From a virus, in the IMG/VR virus record IMGVR_UViG_3300037054_000148, positions 186,001 to 250,000 of that record: a DNA stretch of 64,000 nucleotides. The stretch is one strand, 5' to 3'. Positions within the stretch are counted from its first letter, which is position 1, and every line of letters starts with the position of its first letter. A program made the translations under genes and the position numbers. The notes under the pieces were generated by a model. The model had not been told where the DNA came from. It was given only the letters and a program-made list of their open reading frames with translations, and searched no databases. Shown piece after piece: positions 21,887 to 28,595 of this stretch.

Positions 21887-21956
21887 AAGACACACACAGC
21901 AATCCCATGGATGATGCCTTCGGGCTAATTTGGTTCAAACCCAAAAAATGTGTCTT
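21887..21956 (+). ncRNA. degenerate member of the CAGCAA-flanked RNA family
   Basis: Ends AAGACACA and TGTGTCTT pair; ACAGCAAT follows the 5' strand and TTGA follows the 3' strand as in the permuted tRNAs. It holds GCC-TTCG-GGC and a T-arm TTTGG-TTCAAAC-CCAAA, but no acceptor or D-arm. Confidence 0.5.
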
Positions 21957-22020
21957 GATTTTTACGACTATTCGCGTGAGCTTACAAAATAAGCTAATGA
22001 CACACACCAAAGGAACCACA

Positions 22021-22596
22021 ATGCTAAAACTGCTGGCTGCCCTGCTACTCTGCACAGCCCTCAATGCCGCTGGGCTGAAGGTCATCTGTTTGGGTGATTC
22101 CCACTCTACCGTGGAGGCAGGCATGGGTCAGGCCCTATCCAAGGCCGCTCATCAACCAGTCAGTTATGAATCGATTGGGGTGAATGGGGCTAAAGTCCAA
22201 GATCTGCTGAAGAGCCTAACAACCCACCAGCCCCCCTTCTGGCCAAGGATTCAACATATCACCCACCCAGACATTGTGCTCCTGGCCTTCGGAACTAATG
22301 ATGCGATGAGCAGACCTACCAACGCTTACAAGCTTACGTGGGAGGCGTTGATCGAATCAGTCAAGAATGCTTATCCCAAGGCTAAGATCATCGTCCTCGG
22401 TCCCCCATCTTCCCTACCCACCAAAGTTCCCTATCTCCAAGAAGTTGCTCAGTTTCAACTCAGTATTACGCAACTGATGGGAGTTCAATGGATTGACAGA
22501 TTTGGGTCGGAGGAGTTACAATTAGATGGGGTGCATCTGACCCACCGGGCTTATGCAAAGCTGGCGGAGAAGGTTGCCTCGCAAGTAACTTTCTAA
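22021..22596 (+). CDS. secreted SGNH/GDSL hydrolase, 191 aa
   Basis: MLKLLAALLLCTALNAAG is a signal peptide. The mature part has SGNH block I (ICLGDSHS, nucleophile Ser), block III (LLAFGTNDAMS), and block V (LDGVHLT, Asp-x-x-His). Such enzymes cleave ester bonds, often acetyl groups on polysaccharide or lipids. Export suggests action on the host envelope or glycans. ATG follows AAAGGAACCACA. Confidence 0.85.
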   Translation: MLKLLAALLLCTALNAAGLKVICLGDSHSTVEAGMGQALSKAAHQPVSYESIGVNGAKVQDLLKSLTTHQPPFWPRIQHITHPDIVLLAFGTNDAMSRPTNAYKLTWEALIESVKNAYPKAKIIVLGPPSSLPTKVPYLQEVAQFQLSITQLMGVQWIDRFGSEELQLDGVHLTHRAYAKLAEKVASQVTF

Positions 22597-22621
22597 TCCA
22601 AGAGTGTAAGGAGGAAATCGA

Positions 22622-23350
22622 ATGAGATTTCTAGCTCTGATCGCTCTTTTGTTCTGCCTCGTTCTTCCGATGAGGGCACAGTCTGATCCGGATTGGCTCA
22701 GCATTTATGGATTGGGCAACTCCACCTCCACCCTGTCCTCTACGGCCTCACCCTCTGGTTCAATCCAAACCCATGGTGCGGGTTGGGAGGTTCAGATACA
22801 GTGGAAACAAGGCTGGACTCAGGATAAAGCCGTTCAATGGCCCTTCTTTGAGTTTCGCTCCTACGGTCAGGGGGTAAACTCCACCACCACCGCAAACTGG
22901 GAAAGCTGGGCCATCGGGGACCGCTGGTACCCAAACGTTAAAGCTCTCAAATACGAGGAAGTCCGGTTGGGGTTCGTCGTTGCAGCCGGTAGGGTGGTCG
23001 GCACCAACACTGTTCAGCAAACCACCTCATCTGCAAACGGAGTCACTACCGTTACAACCGCTTCTTCATCCAATCCAATTTATGGGGGGAAGGGCAGAGT
23101 AGGAATGAGGATGGACCGGATAGATTCAAAAGACCCGACGAGTGGAAGTTGGGCAGAGTTCGGAGTTTTATGGGATCCAACGATTGGTGAAGATAACCTC
23201 TACCTCACAGGTCACTACGTTTGCTTTGGACGAAAGAACATTCAGATGTTCCTAGAGCCCTCTACAAACTTCCATGTGGGGCATACTCAGAAAGACCAAT
23301 TTAGTTTGTTTTACGGAGTGAAGATCAGCTTAGGATCCTTATTCGAATAA
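22622..23350 (+). CDS. exported protein, likely outer-membrane or surface beta protein, 242 aa
   Basis: MRFLALIALLFCLVLPMRAQ is a signal peptide. The mature chain is rich in S, T, W and G with alternating aromatic residues (VQIQWKQGWTQDKAVQWPFFEFRSYG), and ends in beta-type strands (FSLFYGVKISLGSLFE). The ribosome-binding site is AAGGAGGAAATCG, 25 nt after the SGNH gene, so the two are probably co-expressed. No family recognised. Confidence 0.7.
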   Translation: MRFLALIALLFCLVLPMRAQSDPDWLSIYGLGNSTSTLSSTASPSGSIQTHGAGWEVQIQWKQGWTQDKAVQWPFFEFRSYGQGVNSTTTANWESWAIGDRWYPNVKALKYEEVRLGFVVAAGRVVGTNTVQQTTSSANGVTTVTTASSSNPIYGGKGRVGMRMDRIDSKDPTSGSWAEFGVLWDPTIGEDNLYLTGHYVCFGRKNIQMFLEPSTNFHVGHTQKDQFSLFYGVKISLGSLFE

Positions 23351-23356
23351 CTCTTA

Positions 23357-23445
23357 GAGTCGGGAACCAAACGGTTTAGGTAGCAGGCTGTTAACCTGCC
23401 GCGACGAAAGTCCACCACAGGGTTCGACTCCCTGCCGACCCGCCA
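23357..23445 (+). tRNA. tRNA-Asn(GTT) with a long variable region
   Basis: Anticodon arm GCAGG-CTGTTAA-CCTGC, T-arm CAGGG-TTCGACT-CCCTG, GCCA; acceptor GAGTCGG/CCGACCC has one mismatch. The variable region is ~18 nt (GAC-GAAA-GTC hairpin), abnormal for Asn. Confidence 0.75.
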
Positions 23446-23449
23446 TAAT

Positions 23450-23565
23450 TCTCCATTAGCTCAGTGGCAGAGCGCCTGACTGTATCGTTATTCATGATGT
23501 TGGTGGATTGCGGATAACTCAACCTAATCAGGATGTCGCCTGTTCAATCCAGGCATGGAGAGCCA
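23450..23565 (+). tRNA. tRNA with a 41-nt insertion in the anticodon loop
   Basis: Acceptor TCTCCAT/ATGGAGA, D-arm, anticodon stem CCTGA/TCAGG, variable ATGTC, T-arm GCCTG-TTCAATC-CAGGC and GCCA are all standard. The anticodon loop is 48 nt and contains GTTATTC/GGATAAC. Removing 41 nt would leave a 7-nt loop, but the splice points and so the anticodon cannot be fixed by eye. Confidence 0.7.
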
Positions 23566-23621
23566 AGTTTGATAACTAGAAAAGTTAATCAACTACGCAC
23601 TTCTTCAATGGAGATGTAGAA

Positions 23622-24092
23622 ATGAGAACTTGTAAAAAGTGTGGGGCTAATATCCCTCAAAGAATACATACTGAAAAGGGATGGGGCATAGTTTCAAATC
23701 ATAGGCTATACTGCTTTGACTGTTCCCCCAAAGGAGGGCACAATACAAGGAAGCTCCATGATCCTTCCCTAAGAAGTCAATTTTGTAAACGATGTGGCGC
23801 AGCTTCAAAAAGAAGAAACCTCTGTTCTAGTTGTCAAGTAACTGTATGGCGACAAAGAATGAAATTGAAAGCTGTGGCTTACAAAGGCGGAAAATGCATT
23901 TCTTGCGGTTTTAATAAATATATTGCCGCTATGGAGTTCCATCATCTGGACTCTAAGCAAAAAGATTTTTCTCTCTCGGGGATGACAATTTCGTGGGTAC
24001 GAATGCAAAAAGAGTTAGATAAATGTGCCCTTCTATGTGCAAATTGTCATCGAGCGGCCCATAGTGGAGAGTTAGTGTTTCAATCAGAGTAA
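23622..24092 (+). CDS. HNH-type endonuclease with zinc fingers, 156 aa
   Basis: N-terminal Cys pairs (CKKCGANI...YCFDC, FCKRCG...CSSC) precede the core CISCGFNKYIAAMEFHHLDSKQK and CALLCANCHRAAHSGE, which matches HNH endonucleases with EFHH and a C..CH metal site. The gene is clearly richer in A/T than its neighbours, suggesting recent transfer. Its last 8 nt form the 5' end of tRNA-Pro(TGG). Confidence 0.85.
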   Translation: MRTCKKCGANIPQRIHTEKGWGIVSNHRLYCFDCSPKGGHNTRKLHDPSLRSQFCKRCGAASKRRNLCSSCQVTVWRQRMKLKAVAYKGGKCISCGFNKYIAAMEFHHLDSKQKDFSLSGMTISWVRMQKELDKCALLCANCHRAAHSGELVFQSE

Positions 24093-24161
24093 AAGTGAGC
24101 CTGGTACACGGCCTGTTTTGGAGACAGGAGATCGGGGGTTCAAATCCCCCTACTCTGACCA
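24085..24161 (+). tRNA. tRNA-Pro(TGG)
   Basis: Acceptor CAGAGTA/TACTCTG, anticodon arm CCTGT-TTTGGAG-ACAGG, T-arm GGGGG-TTCAAAT-CCCCC, ACCA. Its acceptor overlaps the HNH stop codon. Confidence 0.88.
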
Positions 24162-24167
24162 TAGACC

Positions 24168-24286
24168 CCATGTGAGCTTCCACCATGGTTAAATAAGGAA
24201 GATGACGGACTTAGCAGAATCAACGTTTGACCAGCTTGCAATGGTGATTCTGCTGAGCGGCCCCTAGTCTCGTTCAATGCGAGACA
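24168..24286 (+). ncRNA. pseudoknot RNA family B, copy 2
   Basis: CCATG/CATGG stem with loop TGAGCTTCCAC; loop CTTCC pairs with GGAAG right after TTAAATAA. ATGACGGACT, a 10-bp hairpin AGCAGAATCA/TGATTCTGCT and GTCTCG-TTCAATG-CGAGAC follow. Same order as the copy at 20837. Two more hairpins (AGGTGG/CCACCT, CCAGTC/GACTGG) lie at ~24312-24350. Confidence 0.7.
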
Positions 24287-24355
24287 CCAATCGGGCACCG
24301 AGCATACCGGTAGGTGGTTTCGACCACCTCCAGTCATGTAAGACTGGCCCACCAT

Positions 24356-24429
24356 GCCGCTTTAGTATATTGGTATTACTCATCTTTGGTAAGGATGTGA
24401 AACCGGTTCAATTCCGGTAAGCGGCTCCA
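24356..24429 (+). tRNA. tRNA-Thr(GGT)
   Basis: Acceptor GCCGCTT/AAGCGGC, anticodon arm CATCT-TTGGTAA-GGATG, T-arm ACCGG-TTCAATT-CCGGT, TCCA. Confidence 0.88.
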
Positions 24430-24557
24430 GTTTATCTAATAACTCAACAGAATAGAGTGCCCGGTGGTAACCAAGAGGGGTTCAATTCCCCAGCTATGCA
24501 GGAATGAGCCTTGGTGAGGTGTGGGTAGATGCGGACTCGATCCCCGCTTAGATAGAC
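24430..24557 (+). ncRNA. tRNA-like RNA with two T-arm-like hairpins
   Basis: A 10-bp closing stem (GTTTATCTAA/TTAGATAGAC) encloses a D-like arm (ACTC/GAGT), CCAAG/CTTGG, and two T-arms (GGGG-TTCAATT-CCCC and GCGG-ACTCGAT-CCCGC type). Comparable to the element at 18793. Confidence 0.5.
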
Positions 24558-24561
24558 CCTA

Positions 24562-24635
24562 CGGAGTGTAAGTGAGCGGTTTACGGCAGTCCTCGGACGA
24601 CTGAGACGGGAGTTCGACTCTCCCCACTCCGACCA
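24562..24635 (+). tRNA. tRNA-Pro(CGG)
   Basis: Acceptor CGGAGTG/CACTCCG, anticodon arm CAGTC-CTCGGAC-GACTG, T-arm GGGAG-TTCGACT-CTCCC, ACCA. Confidence 0.88.
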
Positions 24636-24665
24636 ATCGAGTAATATGTAGGCAGAGGAGCCTCA

Positions 24666-24857
24666 ATGCAAAAATATGAACCTAGCGATATGAAGAAGTA
24701 TCAGGATGCAACTCCTGAATGGAGGGCCTGGGATCAGTGGCGAAGGGCATTTTGCTCCTCTCGGATCGGAGATATGACGGTTCGTCAACTTCTGATGGGA
24801 ATGGACAAGTTGAAACAAGAACCTCAGAGGGATACGAATCCCACCGATTCAGAGTAA
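24666..24857 (+). CDS. hypothetical protein, 63 aa
   Basis: ATG follows GAGGAGCCTCA behind GAGTAATATGTAGG, a -10-like motif. Helical and charged; no family recognised. Confidence 0.6.
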   Translation: MQKYEPSDMKKYQDATPEWRAWDQWRRAFCSSRIGDMTVRQLLMGMDKLKQEPQRDTNPTDSE

Positions 24858-24961
24858 TAGAATACAAGACCCTTCTGTGGAGAGCAACAATGCTTTGGGA
24901 TTGACCTGACACACCTTTTGATTACGATATGCGGCGGCGTACCGTATCACAAGGAGAACCT

Positions 24962-25210
24962 ATGTCAAAACCACGCACAAGACTCTTCAATCACACCGTT
25001 CCTCTCGTAACGGTTCAAGGCACAGACGTTAGTCTGAAGCCTGATCTCCTCCTCGTAATCGAGGGTGGTCGGATCCGAACCGCTCGAAGAAACCCGGTTG
25101 CCCCAATCAACCGCATCATCAGTCTGCTAGGAGATCTTCTGGAAGAACTGAAGGATGACAGGTACGCGGAAGAAATAAGAAAGAGTGGCAAGACTCTGAA
25201 GAAAAAATAA
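24962..25210 (+). CDS. hypothetical protein, 82 aa
   Basis: I chose ATG 24962 (MSKPRTRLFNHTVPLV), behind AAGGAGAACCT. Basic with a beta-rich first half and helical end (LLGDLLEELKDDRYAEEIRKS). Confidence 0.65.
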   Translation: MSKPRTRLFNHTVPLVTVQGTDVSLKPDLLLVIEGGRIRTARRNPVAPINRIISLLGDLLEELKDDRYAEEIRKSGKTLKKK

Positions 25211-25272
25211 GTTCAGGGTGGAAGCGAGTAAGTGTTGGCCCGAGCAAACTTTAACCAAAGTCGGGCCTCATA

Positions 25273-25349
25273 CGGTGCGTAGCGCAGTCTGGGAGCGCAC
25301 ATCCTTGGGGTGGATGAGGTCGGAGGTTCAAATCCTCTCGCACCGACCA
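25273..25349 (+). tRNA. tRNA-Pro(GGG)
   Basis: Acceptor CGGTGCG/CGCACCG, anticodon arm CATCC-TTGGGGT-GGATG, T-arm GGAGG-TTCAAAT-CCTCT, ACCA. Third proline tRNA in the window. Confidence 0.88.
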
Positions 25350-25377
25350 ACTTCTGAACTCTAACATAGAGGTCAGG

Positions 25378-25464
25378 ATGAGAGGTTTTCTGAAAATACT
25401 CAGGACTCTGAAGAAGCATGAGATGGGTAAGGAAGCAATTCGCTCCTTATCTCCGAAGCCCTGA
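25378..25464 (+). CDS. possible short basic peptide, 28 aa
   Basis: ATG 25378 follows GAGGTCAGG and reads MRGFLKILRTLKKHEMGKEA... to TGA. Basic and helical; may be real but too short to be sure. Confidence 0.35.
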   Translation: MRGFLKILRTLKKHEMGKEAIRSLSPKP

Positions 25465-25493
25465 ATGAGCCCTGGCCGTTGGGTGAGAAGCTG

Positions 25494-25856
25494 ATGTGTG
25501 GACTGGACATCACGAAGAAAGAGTTCCCTTACATCAGACGGAACATCAAAGGATACCTGGATTACATTTATCCGAGTGGTAATTACCCTGAGATATTCAA
25601 TCGAATCTTCAGACCATGCAGCGTATGTGGGAAAGAAGATATATGTTTCATAGATCGGAACGAGTTATTCTGCTCTGAGAAGTGTGAGAATCAGGCTGAA
25701 TATTTCAAAATTGCTGAAATGATTGAAACGTATGCTCCAGCGATGTCAGAGAAGCGAAAGAAGTGGGTTCAGGGCCTACTGTTTCGAAACGCGATGCTGG
25801 AGAATTGGACGGATGAACAATACAAAGAGTTCATCCAGGAATATGAACACAAATAA
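25494..25856 (+). CDS. zinc-ribbon hypothetical protein, 120 aa
   Basis: ATG 25494 (MCGLDITKKEFPYIRRN) lies behind GGTGAGAAGCTG. The middle has CSVCGKED...ELFCSEKCEN, a treble-clef-like metal site; the rest is helical. A/T-rich compared with neighbours. Confidence 0.65.
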   Translation: MCGLDITKKEFPYIRRNIKGYLDYIYPSGNYPEIFNRIFRPCSVCGKEDICFIDRNELFCSEKCENQAEYFKIAEMIETYAPAMSEKRKKWVQGLLFRNAMLENWTDEQYKEFIQEYEHK

Positions 25857-25860
25857 TAAT

Positions 25861-25944
25861 TGGGATGTCGCATAACGGTATTGCAGCAGATTCTGATTCT
25901 GCCATCGAAAGACACTCTAGGTTCGAATCCTAGCATCCCATCCA
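25861..25944 (+). tRNA. tRNA-Gln(CTG) with a long variable region
   Basis: Acceptor TGGGATG/CATCCCA, anticodon arm GCAGA-TTCTGAT-TCTGC, T-arm CTAGG-TTCGAAT-CCTAG, TCCA. The variable region is ~14 nt. Confidence 0.82.
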
Positions 25945-25968
25945 ATCAGAATTGAGTATCATACATAT

Positions 25969-26057
25969 GGAAGGTCGCCGGAGTCGGAGAGCCGGAACAG
26001 CCTGGAAAGCTGTGGGCGTTATGCGTCCAGAGGGTTTGATTCCCTTACCTTCCGCCA
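25969..26057 (+). tRNA. tRNA-Ser(GGA)
   Basis: Acceptor GGAAGGT/ACCTTCC, anticodon arm ACAGC-CTGGAAA-GCTGT, long variable arm, T-arm GAGGG-TTTGATT-CCCTT, GCCA. Confidence 0.88.
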
Positions 26058-26072
26058 TTTTAAGGAGGCCCC

Positions 26073-26438
26073 ATGGCCACGAAGTTAAAAACAATTGATG
26101 ACTTGAAAGCCGACAGGGCAGTCGTTAAGGCAGAGCTAGACAAGATTGATGAGCAAATCACTGAGCGTCTGAAGAAGACGCTGGTTCAGTGTACTGACAA
26201 TAATCATGGCAAAGGTTGCGGCATGGGAATGGAGATCGGTCAACTCGAATACATCCAGACCCACTGGTACACCCGACCTTCGGGTTGTATGGATGGGGAC
26301 TACTGGACTCCGGGGGATGGTGAGTTTATTTGTCCTCATTGCACTCATCGGAATCGGCTGTATGACCGGCCTGAAATCGAGAAGCTGAGGTGCTTATTTA
26401 AAAGTGTGAAGGATGAGTATGACAAGCAAACGTTTTGA
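26073..26438 (+). CDS. zinc-binding hypothetical protein, 121 aa
   Basis: ATG follows AAGGAGGCCCC. A coiled-coil N-terminus (DDLKADRAVVKAELDKIDEQITERLKK) precedes Cys/His motifs (CTDNNHGKGCGMG and ICPHCTHRN). Overlaps the next start by 20 nt. Confidence 0.65.
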   Translation: MATKLKTIDDLKADRAVVKAELDKIDEQITERLKKTLVQCTDNNHGKGCGMGMEIGQLEYIQTHWYTRPSGCMDGDYWTPGDGEFICPHCTHRNRLYDRPEIEKLRCLFKSVKDEYDKQTF

Positions 26439-26592
26439 CTCTCAGAGAGCTTTCCGGGTCGGTTTCAAAGGGGACTACCCTATGTGGACCGTAGAGGCTG
26501 CATCAGCAGAGGATGCGATCCAACAGATTGTCAAGCTGAGCAATTCAGATGGTTCGAACAATTTGAAAGAGGAAGACTTGGAAGCTAAGTAA
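26419..26592 (+). CDS. hypothetical protein, 57 aa
   Basis: ATG 26419 lies 5 nt after GAAGGA; a start two codons upstream (26413) is possible. The pattern FRVGFKGDYPMWTVEAASAEDAIQQIVKL is typical of small phage beta-alpha proteins. Function unknown. Confidence 0.55.
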   Translation: MTSKRFDSQRAFRVGFKGDYPMWTVEAASAEDAIQQIVKLSNSDGSNNLKEEDLEAK

Positions 26593-26613
26593 TACTCATA
26601 TAGGAGGTGTCCT

Positions 26614-27274
26614 GTGGACATCATGGTAGAAATAAGGGCCGCTGAGGGAGGGGAAGATGCCGTCCTCCTCGTGCGGGATCAACTGAAGGCATATCTTCGC
26701 CGTGTGGAGCGGAGGGGACTTTGAGTCAGAACTATTAGAAGTGACTCCTGGATTCGCATCCTTCCTCGTTAGAGGTGAAGGAGCGGAGGAGTTCTTCAGT
26801 GAAACCGGTGGTCATCGGTGGCAGAGGGTGCCCCCTACGGAGCATAAGGGTAGGGTTCACACTTCTACCGTAACCGTAGCGGCCCTGGCGGTTCGAGCTA
26901 CCTCAGTCTACATGAATCCCAATGATGTGGAAATACAGACTACCAGAGGCTCAGGCCCCGGTGGGCAGCATCGAAATACCACGGATTCTTGTGTGCTGGC
27001 GATCCATCGACCAACCGGCCTCTCCGTGCGGATTGATGGTAGATCCCAGATCCAGAACCGCAAGGTGGCGTTGCAAATCCTCGCTACTAAGTTGGAGGGC
27101 CAACACTCCGAGCAGGCACAAGAACGGACCAACCGAGACCGTAAAGATCAGGTTGGCACCGGCCAGCGTGGTGATAAGATTCGAACCTATAGGGTTCGTG
27201 ATAACATCGTCATCGACCATCGGACTGGCCAAAAATATCAGCTTTCTCGCTGGTTAGATGGAGTGAGAGACTAA
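26614..27274 (+). CDS. class I peptide chain release factor with RF2-like programmed +1 frameshift site
   Basis: GTG 26614 lies 6 nt after AGGAGG; ATG 26623 is the alternative. The first frame encodes VEIRAAEGGEDAVLLVRDQLK, the start of release-factor domain 2, and stops at TGA 26722-26724. There the DNA reads GGAGG-GGA-CTT-TGA-G, the same layout as the E. coli prfB frameshift site (SD-like run, 3 nt, CTT TGA). A +1 shift continues as ESELLEVTPGF... with GPGGQHRNTTDS (the GGQ peptidyl-hydrolysis motif). Domain 1 is absent. The stop-codon recognition loop reads RVPPTEHKGR, like the PxT of RF1 and not the SPF of RF2, so recognition of UAG/UAA would be expected while the regulated stop is UGA. 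Product ~219 aa. Confidence 0.88.
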
Positions 27275-27281
27275 GTAGTAA

Positions 27282-27356
27282 GCGGGATTAACTCAGTGGT
27301 AGAGTGCAACTTTCCCAAAGTTGAGGTCGCCAGTTCAAGTCTGGTATCCCGCTCCA
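27282..27356 (+). tRNA. tRNA-Gly(CCC)
   Basis: Acceptor GCGGGAT/ATCCCGC, anticodon arm CAACT-TTCCCAA-AGTTG, T-arm GCCAG-TTCAAGT-CTGGT, TCCA. Confidence 0.88.
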
Positions 27357-27360
27357 CGAT

Positions 27361-27978
27361 TTAAATATGGAGTTGCTTCTGCTTCTCTACAAAGGCTTCA
27401 AGCCTCTTCAGAATCTGGTCCTTCTGTTCTGGTGTCAACTGAGAGGCTACACCATACAGCATCTGATCCGTCACATCCGTATCTCCGCCAGATTTGGCCA
27501 GATACAGCCAGAAGAACGCATCCGGAGCACTCCGCTCTATACCCGTTCCGGTCGCGTACATCACCCCTAGGCAACCCATGGAGTAAACATCCCCCTGGTC
27601 GGCTGCGGCACTAAACCACTTCAGCGATTGCGGGAGGTCTATGGGGCCTCCCAGTCCTAGGAACAACATCGCACCCAACTTAGCCTGAGCATCTTTCTGG
27701 CCCTTCTGAGCGGCTCTGGTGAGCCACTTACGAGCCTCTGGCAGATTCTTCTCAACCTCCGAACCCAACAACAACATGATGCCTAATCGGGTCTCTGCGT
27801 CTGCATCACCAGTCTTGGCTTGCTTCAACGCTTCTGCCAATTTGGCGGCAGCTATATCTTTCTCAATCGGAACCTGCTGGAGTTCTTCTGGTTGTGCGGG
27901 GGCCTGAGTCGGATAAGTAATCTCACTTGCAAATAGCAAGGAAGAGGCCAAACAGGGGATGAGCCATTTGAGGTTCAC
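27361..27978 (-). CDS. exported Sel1-like repeat protein, 205 aa
   Basis: I chose GTG at 27978, behind AAGGAGATCAAC; a longer in-frame version lacks a ribosome-binding site. VNLKWLIPCLASSLLFASE is a signal peptide. Residues ~65-165 are three Sel1/TPR-like repeats (AETRLGIMLLLG...A.KWLTRAAQKGQKDAQAKLG, LKWFSAAADQGDVYSMGCLGVMYATG). Such repeats bind other proteins; a periplasmic adaptor is likely. It is opposite in strand to all neighbours. Confidence 0.82.
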   Translation of the reverse strand: MNLKWLIPCLASSLLFASEITYPTQAPAQPEELQQVPIEKDIAAAKLAEALKQAKTGDADAETRLGIMLLLGSEVEKNLPEARKWLTRAAQKGQKDAQAKLGAMLFLGLGGPIDLPQSLKWFSAAADQGDVYSMGCLGVMYATGTGIERSAPDAFFWLYLAKSGGDTDVTDQMLYGVASQLTPEQKDQILKRLEAFVEKQKQLHI

Positions 27979-28103
27979 GTTGATCTCCTTGAGAACGTTT
28001 CTCAAGAAAGCCTTAGTCGAAATTCTCTAAGGTAACAATTGGTGTAATGAAATGCAAAAGAACTTCTGATTCCTGAGTATTATGCTTATAGGAGTTACGA
28101 CAA

Positions 28104-28157
28104 TGGCCAAAGCCGATACAATTAAAATGCTCAACCTGTTTGGAAAGCGTGGTTGAT
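28104..28157 (+). CDS. possible very short peptide, 17 aa
   Basis: A -10-like GAGTATTATG and TAGGAGTTACGACA precede ATG 28104 (MAKADTIKMLNLFGKRG). The good translation signals make it worth noting; no homology can be judged. Confidence 0.3.
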
Positions 28158-28200
28158 CATGCAGTTTCTTTACCCTAGTGACCCATTAAACAAACGTAAT

Positions 28201-28276
28201 GTCCCTGTAGCTGAGAGGACTAGCACCAGTTTCCTAAACTGGATAAACATCGGTTCGAATCCGATCAGGGATACCA
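28201..28276 (+). tRNA. tRNA-Arg(CCT)
   Basis: Acceptor GTCCCTG/CAGGGAT, anticodon arm CCAGT-TTCCTAA-ACTGG, T-arm ATCGG-TTCGAAT-CCGAT, ACCA. Confidence 0.88.
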
Positions 28277-28290
28277 TTTAAAGGATTAGT

Positions 28291-28560
28291 ATGGCCATTC
28301 TTTTGTCTCTCGGCTTCCTCTGTGTGATAGTCTACCTGTGTGCCATATGGGTCGAGTCCCTTCATTGGCACGGTGGGACTTGCCGTTGTGGAACCCCCTG
28401 GTCCCGAACTCATCTGGACGCCTCAAATAGGGGCCGACATTACTTCTGCACCAAATGTCATACATCAATTTCAATCATCCATCCGGTGGACAAGAAGTTC
28501 AAGGCCAAATATGTGAACTGGCATCAGGTTATGGTGGACGATTTGAAGCAAGAAGCCTAA
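28291..28560 (+). CDS. membrane-anchored zinc-ribbon protein, 89 aa
   Basis: Residues 3-21 (ILLSLGFLCVIVYLCAIWV) form one membrane segment; GGTCRCGTPW...YFCTKCHTSI is a zinc ribbon on the other side. ATG follows AAAGGATTAGT. Confidence 0.65.
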   Translation: MAILLSLGFLCVIVYLCAIWVESLHWHGGTCRCGTPWSRTHLDASNRGRHYFCTKCHTSISIIHPVDKKFKAKYVNWHQVMVDDLKQEA

Positions 28561-28595
28561 CCCCACTGTGGGGTATTTACTCAAAGGAGACGCTA

